Assembly: GCA_023417985.1 (NCBI GenBank)
Contig: JAEZDV010000379.1
Coordinates: 1 to 30,253, forward strand
DNA: 30,253 nucleotides
Reading direction: 5' to 3'
Source of the DNA: Actinomycetes bacterium
GTDB lineage: Bacteria > Actinomycetota > Actinomycetes > Mycobacteriales > Mycobacteriaceae
Shown here: positions 14,267 to 23,700 of the stretch, in pieces
Layout of the letters: every line of letters begins with the position of its first letter
Numbering within the stretch: the first letter of the stretch is position 1
Notes under the pieces: model-generated
What the model was told of the DNA's origin: nothing
Database searches by the model: none
What the model saw: the letters and a program-made list of their open reading frames with translations, nothing else
Translations under genes and position numbers: made by a program

Positions 14267-15625
14267 TCATTCGAGAACGGTGCCGGCCTTCTCGGGAAGC
14301 GTGATCGCCGCGCATGCCGCGACGACGAAGGACGCCGCGAACACACCGAACACCAGGGCGTTGCCTCCGGAGTCGAGGAGGAACGGCACGAGCAGCGGTG
14401 CGACGATCGACGCGAGTCGCCCGAAGGACGCCGCCGCACCGGTGCCCGCTCCGCGGAGCGCGGTCGGGTACATCTCGGGACCGATCGCGTACAGCGCACC
14501 CCAGGCGCCCAGGTTGAAGAACGACAGCGCCATCCCGGCAGCGACGATGGTGCCGGGCGTCTCGGCGAGACCGAAGAGTCCTGCCGACACCGCAGAACCG
14601 GCGAGGAAGGTCGCGAGGGTCGCACGTCGCCCCCACACTTCGATCAGCCAGGCGGCCACGGCGTACCCGGGCAACTGGGCGAGCGTGATGATCAGTGTGT
14701 AGCCGAACGACGTGACCAGGTCGAAGCCCTGCGCGACCAGCAGGCTGGGCAGCCAGATGAACGCCCCGTAGTACGACAGGTTGATCCCGAACCAGACTAT
14801 CCACAGCGCGGCGGTCCGGGCGCGTAGTGCCGGCGCCCAGATCGAGCTCCTCGGCCCCGATTCCGGCTGTGCGGTGGTGGCGGCAGGGTCGGCGCCGCCC
14901 TGTTCTTCTTCCGCCGGTGGCGCCGCATCCCGGGGATCGGGCCCGGACGAACCACGGGCGGCCGACAACTCGTATTCGCGGACGATCGCCTCGGCCTCGG
15001 CATAACGTCCTTTGCTCTCCAGGAAGCGCACCGATTCCGGCATCCCGAACCGCACCACGAGTGCATACGCGGCCGGCACGAGCCCGACGGCGAGTGCCCA
15101 GCGCCACCCGTCGTCGTTCAGTGGCACCACGAAGTAGCCGATCAACGCCGCGAGAATCCAGCCGACGGCCCAGAACGCCTCGAGCGCGACCACCACTCGC
15201 CCGCGGATCTTCCGGGGAGCGAATTCGCTGACGAGTGTGGACGCGACGGGCAGTTCGGCGCCGAGACCGAGCCCCACCACGAACCGCAGGGCGATGAGCA
15301 TCGCCACCGAGGTCGACAACGCAGCGGCCCCGGTGGCGAGGCCGTAGACGAGCAGGGTCGTCGCGAAGACCTGACGACGACCGATCCGGTCGGCAAGCAG
15401 TCCCCCCACCGACGCGCCGATGGCCATCCCCGCGAAGCCGATCGATCCGATCCACGACAACTGCGTGGACGTCAGATTCCATTGCACCGCGAGCGCGGCC
15501 ATGACGAAGGAGATCAGCCCGACATCCATCGCGTCGAGCGCCCAGCCCGTTCCGGACCCCGCGAGGAGGCGGCCGTGCTTACCGGTGAACGGCAATTCGT
15601 CGAGGCGCTGCGTACGAGTGGGCAT
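14267..15625 (-). CDS. MFS transporter (NiaP/SV2-like organic acid or vitamin family)
   Basis: A 452-residue, twelve-segment major facilitator. The N-terminal half has GWALDAMDVGLISFVMAAL (TM1, with the DxMD motif typical of aromatic-acid/NiaP-type porters), the loop motif ADRIGRRQVF between TM2 and TM3, and LRFVVGLGLGAELPVA in TM4. A long cytoplasmic loop rich in Ala, Pro and Glu separates the halves. The second half has EVWGRRATLATF and PEMYPTALRGAGTG. The ATG at 15625 (MPTRTQRLDELPF) starts the conserved part; a GTG at 15673 would add 16 residues. It is 60 bases downstream of the VOC gene and may be cotranscribed with it. The substrate is not readable; niacin, aromatic or other carboxylates are possible. 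Confidence 0.87.
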   Translation of the reverse strand: MPTRTQRLDELPFTGKHGRLLAGSGTGWALDAMDVGLISFVMAALAVQWNLTSTQLSWIGSIGFAGMAIGASVGGLLADRIGRRQVFATTLLVYGLATGAAALSTSVAMLIALRFVVGLGLGAELPVASTLVSEFAPRKIRGRVVVALEAFWAVGWILAALIGYFVVPLNDDGWRWALAVGLVPAAYALVVRFGMPESVRFLESKGRYAEAEAIVREYELSAARGSSGPDPRDAAPPAEEEQGGADPAATTAQPESGPRSSIWAPALRARTAALWIVWFGINLSYYGAFIWLPSLLVAQGFDLVTSFGYTLIITLAQLPGYAVAAWLIEVWGRRATLATFLAGSAVSAGLFGLAETPGTIVAAGMALSFFNLGAWGALYAIGPEMYPTALRGAGTGAAASFGRLASIVAPLLVPFLLDSGGNALVFGVFAASFVVAACAAITLPEKAGTVLE

Positions 15626-15685
15626 AACCGCGAAAAGTACAGGGCAATCTGCCCGGCAGGCACTAGCGGGCACCCGCCGAGGGCC

Positions 15686-16159
15686 TCACCCTCTGGCTGC
15701 GGCCTCGAGCGTCTCCACGTCGATCTTCCGCATTTTCATCAGCGAATCGACGACTCGCTGCACGGCAGCCGGGTCGGAGGAGCCGAACAACTCGTCGAGT
15801 TGCTGTGGGACCACCTGCCAGGACAGCCCGTACTTGTCCCGGAGCCAACCGCACTGGGATTCCTCTCCGCCATCCGCGGTCAGTGCGTTCCAGTAGTAAT
15901 CCACCTCCACCTGGGAAGCGCAGTCGATCCGGAACGACACCGCTTCGGAGAAGGGGAACTGCGGGCCACCGTTGAGCCCGTAGAACACCTGCCCGTCGAG
16001 GAAGAACTCCACCGACATCACGGTCCCCTCCGGGACCGGCGCCCCGGCCTGGTAGTACGTGATCTCCCCGATCCGCGAGTCGGGGAACACGTTCGTGTAG
16101 AACTGTGCGGCGTCCTCGGCGTTCATGTCGAACCACAACCACGGTGTGATCTTCGGCAC
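15686..16159 (-). CDS. VOC-family protein (PhnB / 3-demethylubiquinone methyltransferase-like fold)
   Basis: A 157-residue protein of the vicinal oxygen chelate fold, in the PhnB/YjdN group annotated as 3-demethylubiquinone-9 3-methyltransferase-like. Typical segments are PWLWFDMNAEDAAQFYTNVF, the strand MSVEFFLDGQVFYGLNGGP, VSFRIDCASQVEVDYYWNAL, CGWLRDKYGLSWQVVP and the C-terminal helix VVDSLMKMRKIDVETLEAA. There is no SAM-binding motif, so the methyltransferase name is historical. GTG at 16159 is preceded by AAGGAGA at 5-6 bases. It is the first gene before the MFS transporter. The function is unknown; members often occur as stand-alone stress or resistance-related proteins. Confidence 0.85.
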   Translation of the reverse strand: MPKITPWLWFDMNAEDAAQFYTNVFPDSRIGEITYYQAGAPVPEGTVMSVEFFLDGQVFYGLNGGPQFPFSEAVSFRIDCASQVEVDYYWNALTADGGEESQCGWLRDKYGLSWQVVPQQLDELFGSSDPAAVQRVVDSLMKMRKIDVETLEAAARG

Positions 16160-16293
16160 GATCTCTCCTTTCGTCGCGGACCTCTTCCGCGGTATCCGGC
16201 CGATCCGACGGTGGTCCTTCAGGTATTGGGACCGGTGAGCGTCCCCGAAGTCATCGCGGTTCCCCGCGTTTTCTCTTCGTGATCATCTGGAGG

Positions 16294-16319
16294 TGGATTC
16301 CCGCATCCGGCTGGGTATG
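16294..16319 (+). promoter_or_regulatory. SigF-like promoter (GTGG-N16-GGGTAT)
   Basis: GTGG (16294-16297), a 16-base spacer and GGGTAT (16314-16319) resemble the mycobacterial SigF type (GTTT-N15-17-GGGTAT). The -10 is perfect and the -35 weak. It would give a leader of about 63 bases for the anti-sigma-like gene at 16390. Three more sites of this form occur near the right end of the window. Confidence 0.4.
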
Positions 16320-16389
16320 ACTTCGGGGTGCAGTTGTCCAAGAGCGTCCCCCGAACAGCCGGCTTCGCATTCTCCATGCGAGGGAAATC

Positions 16390-16866
16390 GTGTACGTACC
16401 CGGCCGAGATGCGGCTACCCGTCGTCCCGGTGAGTGTGCTGTGCTGACCGACAGTGACGGCTCCGCGTCGTTCACGTCGGGAGGAATCTTCTTCCGGGGT
16501 GTGCGCGCCGACGCCGCTTTCATCACCGATCTTCGCCGTGCCGTACGCGTGTGGCTCGAGCAACTCGATGTCGACGACGACCGGAAACACGACGTCGTGC
16601 TCGCGAGTTACGAGGCGCTGGCCAACGCCGTCGAGCACGCGTACGACGTCGACGATGCCTCCGCCTCTCTCGATTTCGAGGCGACCTATCGTCCGCAGGA
16701 CCAGATTCTCGAAGTCCGGGTCGCCGACCACGGTTGCTGGCACGACGCCGATTCCGCGCCGAGTTCACGCGGACACGGCCTTGCCCTGATACGGGGGCTC
16801 GCGACCGATGTGATCGTCGACCCCACCCCGCAGGGCACCCATGTGACCATCCACTGGTCACTGTAG
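16390..16866 (+). CDS. ATP-binding anti-sigma factor-type protein (RsbW/SpoIIAB-like HATPase)
   Basis: A 158-residue protein with a GHKL ATPase fold. The N-box is YEALANAVEHAY (E75, N79), the G1 box is VADHGCWHD (D113, G115), the G2 box is RGHGLALIRGLA (127-138), and GTHVTIHW closes the fold. Such proteins bind a sigma factor or phosphorylate an STAS anti-anti-sigma protein in the partner-switching network of SigB/SigF-type sigma factors. No sigma or STAS gene is adjacent, so it is an orphan switch component. GTG at 16390 follows GAGGGA; a GTG at 16441 is an alternative that removes a weak N-terminal tail. A SigF-like promoter lies upstream. It is followed after 33-45 bases by a broken hemerythrin-like gene. 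Confidence 0.82.
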   Translation: MYVPGRDAATRRPGECAVLTDSDGSASFTSGGIFFRGVRADAAFITDLRRAVRVWLEQLDVDDDRKHDVVLASYEALANAVEHAYDVDDASASLDFEATYRPQDQILEVRVADHGCWHDADSAPSSRGHGLALIRGLATDVIVDPTPQGTHVTIHWSL

Positions 16867-16899
16867 ACCCGAAAGTCCCGCCCCTCGGAGGGCAACCGG

Positions 16900-17300
16900 A
16901 AAACCGCCTACGACAAAAGAGATCGAGAAACTCCTCCGCGACTTCCGCAGCGCAGGCGACAACGCGGTGAAGACGAAGACCGCGATCGTCGGCAAGATCA
17001 TCGAGGCGCTCACGGTGCACACCCACATCGAGAACGAGGTACTGGACCCGCGCGTCCGCGATCTCGTACCCGAGCTCGAGGACGATGTGGCCCGACGACG
17101 AACGTTTCGACGCGAAGACCTCCGTGCTGATCGAAAACGTCGAGCTTCACATCGAAAAAGAAGACGAGTGGTTCCCACAGGTACGCAAGAGCCTCGGACG
17201 TAGGAAACTGCAGAAGATCGGCGCGGAACTTCCCGCGTGCAAGAAGGCGCCGACGTCACCTCGCAATCCTCTGCGGTCGCAATCCTCCGCGCTGAAGTAG
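16900..17300 (+). pseudogene. Hemerythrin (HHE) domain protein, degraded
   Basis: Two frames together encode most of an HHE cation-binding protein. Frame 1 (about 16913-17085) reads KEIEKLLRDFRSAG, then IVGKIIEALTVHTHIENEVL, then DLVPELEDDV. The match then jumps frame to PDDERFDAKTSVLIENVELH, IEKEDEWFPQVRKSLGR, KLQKIGAEL, ending at the TAG of 17298-17300. Intact relatives carry about 20 residues between these parts, including a metal-binding EEHH helix; here they are missing together with the frame. The N-terminal DH-containing helix and a start codon are absent too, although a GGAGG remains at 16887. Ligand helices on both sides are therefore lost. A sequencing error cannot explain all three defects. 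It lies just after the anti-sigma-like gene. Confidence 0.75.
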
Positions 17301-17349
17301 GCAGTGGACGCGGTGGTCGCCCAGCACGAGGACGTTCGCTCGTCCCGTC

Positions 17350-18786
17350 TCAGGGCATCCGGATGTCCGGCAACGACATCGGCATCATGAAGTCCGAGGC
17401 GGGTTCGCGCACCCACCATGCACCGGTTGCCCGGTGCTCCGATCGGGTTGCGTAGCGGTACCGGAAGAGCCGGGCACGGATGCGGGCAGGCGGGATCTCG
17501 GGGAACGGGTTGTGCCGCAAGAGCTTCACTGTGTGCGGGTCGTTCTCCAGCAGCTTGCGCACGAAGCGGGGAAACCACGTGGCGGCGTAGTCCCGCGAGA
17601 TCGCCGCGAACCACATGAGCCAGTCGAGCCGCAGGTGGTATGGCGCGTACTGACGGGGACGACGGTGGACGTCCCCCGGTTTGCCTTTGAATTCGTATTC
17701 CCGCCATTCGGTGGCGGGAGTGTCCACCCGGTCCGCCGTACCCTCCACGATCACCTCGTAGCGGGTACGGGTGACACTGCCGAACGCCCCGTACGCGTTG
17801 ACGAAATGCCACTGGTTGAACGACGCATTCATCGCCTGCCGCCTGGACGCGAGGTTGCGCGCCGGCCGGTAACTGAGCGCCACGGTCAGTACCGTCAGCG
17901 CCACCACCACTACGGTGAACGGAAGTGGTGTCGGCGCGTAGTCCGCGTTCACCGTCGCGATTCGGCCGTAGAACCCGTCCGGCACAACCGACAACGCCAG
18001 GACGATGGTGATCCAGTTGAGCCACGCGAAGTTTCCGCTCGCCACCAGCCACAACTGGGTCAGGATCATGACGATCGCCGCGACTCCCGCGACGGGTTGG
18101 GGTAGGAACAACCCGAACGGCACCACGAGTTGTGTCACGTGGTTTCCAGCCACTTCCACCCTGTGCAGAGGTCGCGGCAGGAGATGGAAGTAGCGGCTCA
18201 GCGGTCCGGGCATCGGCTGCGTCTCGTGGTGGTAGTAGAGGCACGTGAGATCGCGCCAGCAGGGGTCTCCGCGCATCTTGATCAACCCGGCCCCGAACTC
18301 CACCCTGAACAGCACCCAGCGGATGAGGATCAGCACGAGGAACGGCGGAGCGACGTCGGCGTTGCCGAGAAAGATCGCGAGAACCCCTGCCTCGAGCAGC
18401 AACGACTCCCAGCCGAACGAGTACCAGACCTGACCGACGTTGACGATCGACAGGTACAGCGCCCACATCGCGAACCACACCGCCATGCACGCCACCAGAG
18501 GCAACCGCTCGGTGACACCCACGAGCGTGAGCAGCGCGAGCAGCGCGCCGACTCCGGCGAGTGCGGCGAAGAGCCTGTCGGAATAGCGGAAGTGGAACAC
18601 GCTGGGAGAACTCTTGAAGGTGCGTGCCGCAACGAAGTCCGGCACGGGGAGCAGGCCCGTCGTGCCGATGAGGGCGCGGAACTGCAGAAGGGCGGCGACG
18701 AAGGCGACCAGGTAGAGCACGGCGAGCCCACGGGTGACCAGGAGCCGCCCGATCGTGTAGCCGTCTGCCGCCGCCCACTCGGTCAC
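17350..18786 (-). CDS. Lipase maturation factor (LMF1)-like membrane protein
   Basis: A 478-residue polytopic membrane protein. It has many hydrophobic segments (GLAVLYLVAFVAALLQF, LFAALAGVGALLALLTLVGV, LVACMAVWFAMWALYL, VVVVALTVLTVAL). It carries LMF1 family blocks: FGWESLLLEAGVLAIFLG, RWVLFRVEFGAGLIKMRGDP, CWRDLTCLYYHHETQPMPGP, and later QWHFVNAYGAFGSVTRTRYE and YAPYHLRLDWLMWFAA. Animal LMF1 helps fold lipases in the ER; bacterial members are common in actinobacteria but their role is not established. The start is GTG at 18786, without a strong Shine-Dalgarno sequence. An 8-bp perfect inverted repeat (18810-18831) lies upstream, between this gene and recD. It converges with the broken hemerythrin gene. 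Confidence 0.85.
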   Translation of the reverse strand: MTEWAAADGYTIGRLLVTRGLAVLYLVAFVAALLQFRALIGTTGLLPVPDFVAARTFKSSPSVFHFRYSDRLFAALAGVGALLALLTLVGVTERLPLVACMAVWFAMWALYLSIVNVGQVWYSFGWESLLLEAGVLAIFLGNADVAPPFLVLILIRWVLFRVEFGAGLIKMRGDPCWRDLTCLYYHHETQPMPGPLSRYFHLLPRPLHRVEVAGNHVTQLVVPFGLFLPQPVAGVAAIVMILTQLWLVASGNFAWLNWITIVLALSVVPDGFYGRIATVNADYAPTPLPFTVVVVALTVLTVALSYRPARNLASRRQAMNASFNQWHFVNAYGAFGSVTRTRYEVIVEGTADRVDTPATEWREYEFKGKPGDVHRRPRQYAPYHLRLDWLMWFAAISRDYAATWFPRFVRKLLENDPHTVKLLRHNPFPEIPPARIRARLFRYRYATRSEHRATGAWWVREPASDFMMPMSLPDIRMP

Positions 18787-18809
18787 GCCGTCGCGTACCC
18801 GCTTCCGCT

Positions 18810-18831
18810 ACAGGTGTCGCCGTACACCTGT
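18810..18831. repeat. Inverted repeat ACAGGTGT-N6-ACACCTGT
   Basis: Two perfect 8-bp arms (18810-18817 and 18824-18831) flank CGCCGT in the 69-bp gap between recD and the LMF1-like gene. It may be an operator for the LMF1-like gene, 24 bases upstream of its GTG, or the hairpin of a recD terminator. The lack of a T-run on either strand argues against a classic terminator. Confidence 0.55.
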
Positions 18832-18855
18832 CCAGCATGGCACCGCCGGCACGAC

Positions 18856-20751
18856 TTACGCCGGGATTTCCCTGCGCAGTCCGCTCGCTCGCAACACCTG
18901 GCGTGCCACTCCCGCACGCACCGACTCCTCGGTACCGACGATCCTCACGTGCGTGCGTGCCCGGGTGATCGCGGTGTAGAGCAGTTCCCGCGTGAGCAGC
19001 GCCGATTTCGCTTCGGGCAGCACCACCGAGACCGTGCCGTACTGGCTTCCCTGACTGCGGTGGATCGTCATCGCGTAGACCGTGTTCACCGCCGACAACT
19101 GACTCGGATGCAGCAGATACGGCTCCTCACCCCGGGCGAACGCAGCGACGAGGTCGTCGCCACGGCGTACGACGACCCCGGTGTCGCCATTGTAGATGCG
19201 CATGTCGTGGTCGTTCGCGGTCACCAGCAGGGGCTGCCCCGGATACCAGCGTTCCGGATCCAGGTACCGGCCGCCGGCAGCACCGATCCACTCGGTGGCC
19301 TGGCGCGCCCACCGCTTCACACCGGAAGGCCCGTCGCGGTGCGCGCACAGCAACCGGTGGCTCTCGAATCGTTCGAGTGCCGCCGCGACGTCACCGGCCT
19401 CCGCTGCCGCCGTGACCTCCACGGCCGACCGGACCACGTCCGCGCGGAGAGCGGCGAGATCGGACGGGCCCACGAAGGACACCTCGGGACTGCCGCTGCG
19501 GAGGATCTTCATGACCTCGTCGTCGTTGCCCTGACGCACCGCCAGCGCCAGCGCGGCGATCGCACCTCCGAAGCGTCGTCCCCTGCTCAGACGCACGATG
19601 CCGCCGCGCAACCGGTTGTGCTCGGAAGCACTGAGACCCCGCTCCGAGAGGTCTCCCGGCGCGGCGAGATCGCGCGGAACAGCGAGGTCCTGCGGCACCG
19701 CGCGCTCGAACACCGGGTTGAGCGTGCCGGTGATGGGCCGGCCGACCAGGTCGGCGAGCACCGCTCCGGCGTCCACGGACGCGAGCTGGTCGGGATCACC
19801 CACCAGCACCAGACGCGTATCCGGCCGTACCGCTTCGAGCAGTCGGCACATCATGGTCAGCGACACCATCGACGTTTCGTCCACCACGATCACGTCGTAG
19901 GGCATGTGATTGCCGGCGTGGTAGCGGAAGCGGGTGCGTCCGCGCTGCCATCCCAGCATCCGGTGCAGTGTCATCGCGGTGAGGTCGGGGGGCAGTTTCA
20001 GCTCGGATTCCTGCTCACGCACGGATTCCTGCAGCCGGGCGGCGGCCTTCCCGGTGGGCGCGGCGAGACCGATGCGCAGGTCGCGTCCGTGCAGTGCGGT
20101 GAGCAACGCGAGGATGCGGGCGACCGTGTGCGTCTTTCCGGTGCCCGGACCACCCGCGATCACCGTCGTCAGGTGGGTGGCCGCGAGCGCGGCAGCGATC
20201 CGCTGCCGATCTGGGGCCGGAGCGGGACGCGCCGTGTCTGCCGGGTCCGGGAAGAGGTCGGTGAGCGCAGAGATCAGCTGCTGTTCGTCGACGTCCGGGA
20301 ATCGGCCTTCCCGCTCGGCGAGCACCCGCCGGATGGTCTGCTCCTGCCGGAAATACCGGTCCAGGTACAAAAGCGGGCCCTCCACGGTCTCGATCAGACG
20401 CAGTGGCCGCAGCCCGCCCGGCCCGCCGCCCACGACGAGCGGGCTGCGGCGCAAGGCGGCAAGGACATCCTCGTCGCGGGGCCACGGGAGGTCTTCGGGG
20501 GCGACCAACGGTATGCCGTTCTCGTCCTCCTCCACGGTGACATCGCGCAGACGGGTCAGGTCCAAGCACACCGAACCGGCGCGCACCGCTCGGACCGCGA
20601 GCGCCGTGGCGAGATGCACGTCGGGGTCCGACTCTCCGGCGAGGGTCGCGAGGCGCACCGCGACGTGCACATCCGCGGCGGCGAGCGCGCCCGCCTCGTT
20701 GAAGGTGCGGAGCGCACCTTTACCGCGCTGAGCTATCTGCGCATTCGTCAC
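18856..20751 (-). CDS. recD: Exodeoxyribonuclease V subunit alpha (RecD helicase)
   Basis: A 631-residue SF1B helicase subunit of RecBCD. The N-terminal domain (about 1-180) carries DVHVAVRLATLA and LYLDRYFRQEQTI. Walker A is GGPGTGKT (200-207), motif Ia is APTGKAAARLQE, motif II is VIVVDETSM (291-295 for DETSM), motif III is GDPDQLASVDAG. The C-terminal UvrD-like part has TIHRSQGSQYG and LLYTAITRAR. It would supply 5'-3' unwinding in double-strand-break resection. GTG at 20751 overlaps the recB stop (GTGA), which sets the start. A perfect hairpin (8-bp stem, 20702-20720) lies at codons about 11-17 and could affect translation. It is the last gene of the recCBD operon. Confidence 0.94.
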   Translation of the reverse strand: MTNAQIAQRGKGALRTFNEAGALAAADVHVAVRLATLAGESDPDVHLATALAVRAVRAGSVCLDLTRLRDVTVEEDENGIPLVAPEDLPWPRDEDVLAALRRSPLVVGGGPGGLRPLRLIETVEGPLLYLDRYFRQEQTIRRVLAEREGRFPDVDEQQLISALTDLFPDPADTARPAPAPDRQRIAAALAATHLTTVIAGGPGTGKTHTVARILALLTALHGRDLRIGLAAPTGKAAARLQESVREQESELKLPPDLTAMTLHRMLGWQRGRTRFRYHAGNHMPYDVIVVDETSMVSLTMMCRLLEAVRPDTRLVLVGDPDQLASVDAGAVLADLVGRPITGTLNPVFERAVPQDLAVPRDLAAPGDLSERGLSASEHNRLRGGIVRLSRGRRFGGAIAALALAVRQGNDDEVMKILRSGSPEVSFVGPSDLAALRADVVRSAVEVTAAAEAGDVAAALERFESHRLLCAHRDGPSGVKRWARQATEWIGAAGGRYLDPERWYPGQPLLVTANDHDMRIYNGDTGVVVRRGDDLVAAFARGEEPYLLHPSQLSAVNTVYAMTIHRSQGSQYGTVSVVLPEAKSALLTRELLYTAITRARTHVRIVGTEESVRAGVARQVLRASGLRREIPA

Positions 20752-23700
20752 GGCAGGGCCTTTCCGGCGAGCAGATCCGACAGGTCGGTGACGAGAGCGG
20801 CAGGAGGATGCCAGTCGAAGACACCGCTACCGGGCGGGCTCTGCGGACCGGCCATGCCCCGGACGAACAGGTACTGCACCCCGCCGAGATGGGTCTCGGG
20901 TTCGTACCCCGGTAGCCGCCAGCGCAGGTACCGGTGCAGCGCCACCGCGTACAACAGGGCCTGCATCGGGTAGTGCGCACGGATCATCTCCGCGGCCATC
21001 GCCTCATGGGTGTAGTGCGCGGTCGTCAGATCGTCGACGCGCGCGAGGCGGTTGGTCTTGTAGTCGACGATGACGAACCGGCGGTCGGGAGTGCGCAGGA
21101 CCGCGTCGATACTGCCGGTGAGGAAGCCGCGCAACGGTACCGGCTCGAGGTGACGCACCGCGTCGGCGTACGGCAGCATCGGATCGCCGGACGTGAGGTG
21201 CCGTCGCATCAGCGTCGCCACCCCTTCGAGAGTGACGGTGATCGGCACCGGATTGTCGCCACCGGTCAGGGGCAATTCGAAGTCGAGTTCTGCGAGCCGG
21301 TCCGCGGGGACGAAGTCGGCCAGCGTCCGTCCGAGCGGGCCGAGCGGGGTACGCAGGACGGGGAGCAGAGCGCCGGCTAGTTCGTCGGCATCGACCTGCG
21401 AGAGTTGTTGCGCGACGATCTCTCTGCAACATGCGCGGAGTTCCGCCTCGAGATCGGGGGCCGACGTGTCGACGACTTCGAGCACCGCGTGCACGAGCGT
21501 GCCGAACACCGCGCCACCGGGAAGGTGGTTCATCGGCGACGCGATGCCCTCCACGTCCGGTTCCGTTTCGAGGAGCGGAGCCTCCTCCGGTTCGTCGTCC
21601 TTCTCGGGTTGTTCCACTTCACTGCCCACCCCCGGTTCGTCGTGGGCGGCGGCGGTGAGCGCGGAATACGAGGTCCGGCGCCAGGTTTCGTCGATCATCC
21701 GGTCGAAGGTCGCTGCGGCGAGGGGGCCGAATTCCTCGCGGGGCGCAGACCAGGTGAGCCGCGGAATCTCGAACGGCCCCACGGGTTCGACGGCAATCAG
21801 CCCGCCCGCCGGAGCAGCCCACTGCTCGAACTTCTCCGCCATCGCCTCGTCGTGAGGAAGTGGACCCTCCGCGGCGATGTCCGTTGACCCCGGTTCGCGG
21901 GCGAACATCAACCGGTGCAGCGGCGACCTGGAGGTGGGCGTCGAGGGCGCCCACGAGAGGGTGAGCTGGCACTTGGCCCGGGTGATCGCGACGTACAGCA
22001 ATCGCAGTTCCTCGCCGGCCTCTTCTTCGTCGTGCCGGCGCTTGCGCTCCGAATAACCGGGACTGCCTTTGCCTCCCACGTCGAGGACACGACGCCCGTT
22101 CTCGTGGAGTAGCAACCTGTCGGGTTCGGGGTTCTTGGCGGCGTCCCAGCCGTACGGGACGTACACGATCGGGAACTCGAGACCCTTGCTGCCGTGCACG
22201 GTGAGGATCTGGACGGCAGCGGCGTCGCTGTCGAGGCGGCGGATGCGGTCGGCCGACCCGCCGTCGGGATCGTTGATCCGGTCTTCCAGCCATCGGGTCA
22301 GTGCCGCGAGGCCGAGAGATTGCCCGGCGGAAGCCTGCTCGAGCAACTGCGCGACGTGCCGCAGGTCGGTCAGGCGGCGCTCGCCCGACGGTGCGTCGAG
22401 CAGGCGGGCCTCGAGATCACCGTATGCCCCGATCCGTTCGAACACTGCAGAGAAGCCTGCCCGGATGTAGACCGCGGACAACTCCCGCAACAAGCTCCCG
22501 ATTTCGGCGACGAGTTCGTCACCGCGCTCGTCGATATCGGACACCGTACAGCCGAGCAGCGGGGTCAGCGCAGCCAGTCGCACCCGATCGGCCCGATGCG
22601 GCTGTTCGAGCGCGTAGAGGACCCACAACCATTCGGTCGCCGCAGAGGTGGCGAATACACTCGTTCCCCCCGCGAGAACGCACGGGACCCCTGCCTCCAC
22701 GAGCGCATCGTGGACGAGAGCGACCTGCCTGTGCTTGCGGAGCAGCACCGCGATGTGGCCCGGTTCCACCCGTTCCGCACCGTTTCCGAGATCGATGGTG
22801 ACGTCGTCGTTGCCGAGGATCTCGACGACGTCGGTGGCGACGTCGTGGGCGACCCGCGTCCGGAGACCGTCGAGGTTCCTGGGAAACCCCCAGTCGTTGA
22901 GGGGTCCCGCTCCGGCGCGCGGCAGGTGCCTCACACGCATCGGGGCGAGGCCACGCAGCCGGGACTTCGGCAGTGCCGCATCGACCCGGTTCGCGACGAT
23001 CCGCGGATCCCCCAATGCTGCACCGCCGTACACGTATTCGCACGCAGTCACCAGGTCGGCGTCGCTGCGCCAGTTGGTGGTCAGCTCGCAGTGCGCGTCG
23101 GACGACGAGACGGCGTCGAGGTAACTGAGCACCTCCGCGCCACGGAACGCATAGATCGCCTGTTTGGGGTCGCCGACCAGCACCAGCCGGGAGTACCCGT
23201 GGAAGGCTCGCCGCAGGATCTCCCACTGCTTGGGGTCGGTATCCTGGAATTCGTCGATGAGCACGACGCCGAACCGATTGCGCACCCGGCGGCACGCGTC
23301 CTCGCCGTGCTCGGGGTCGAGCAGCACCCGGTGCAGCAACGCCAACTGGTCGTCGAAGTCGCGCAATCCCATGCGCCGCTTCCGGTTCTCGACCTCGCGG
23401 CGCACCTCCCTTGCGAATTCCACACGTTCACCCGCGGGTGTGCCCTCTGCGCCCTCGGGGGCGAGGTCGGACCGGGGATCGAAGATCGCCGCGCGTGCGG
23501 CGGTCATGGCCTCCGCGTACCGGATCGGCGCTTCCCCACGCCCGTAGCGCCGCAGGTACAGATCGGTGACCACCTCGGCGGTGAGGTCGTCGACATTCTC
23601 GACCACGGTGACGTCGGGTTCGCGTTCGCCCGCGATGCCGAGTTCACCGAGCATCCGCTGGCAGAAACCGTGAGTGGTCGAAATGGTACCCGAGTCGAAG

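Noticed and set aside
16213..16233. GGTCC-N11-GGACC inverted repeat between the VOC and anti-sigma-like genes
   Set aside because: Five-base arms with a long spacer are expected by chance in G/C-rich DNA.
16219..16743. 174-codon minus-strand open frame opposite the anti-sigma-like gene
   Set aside because: The plus-strand frame has all HATPase boxes; this one has no recognisable pattern.
18130..20973. 947-codon open frame on the plus strand opposite recD and the LMF1-like gene
   Set aside because: Shadow of two recognised genes; low-complexity Arg/His/Glu-rich translation and no Shine-Dalgarno sequence.
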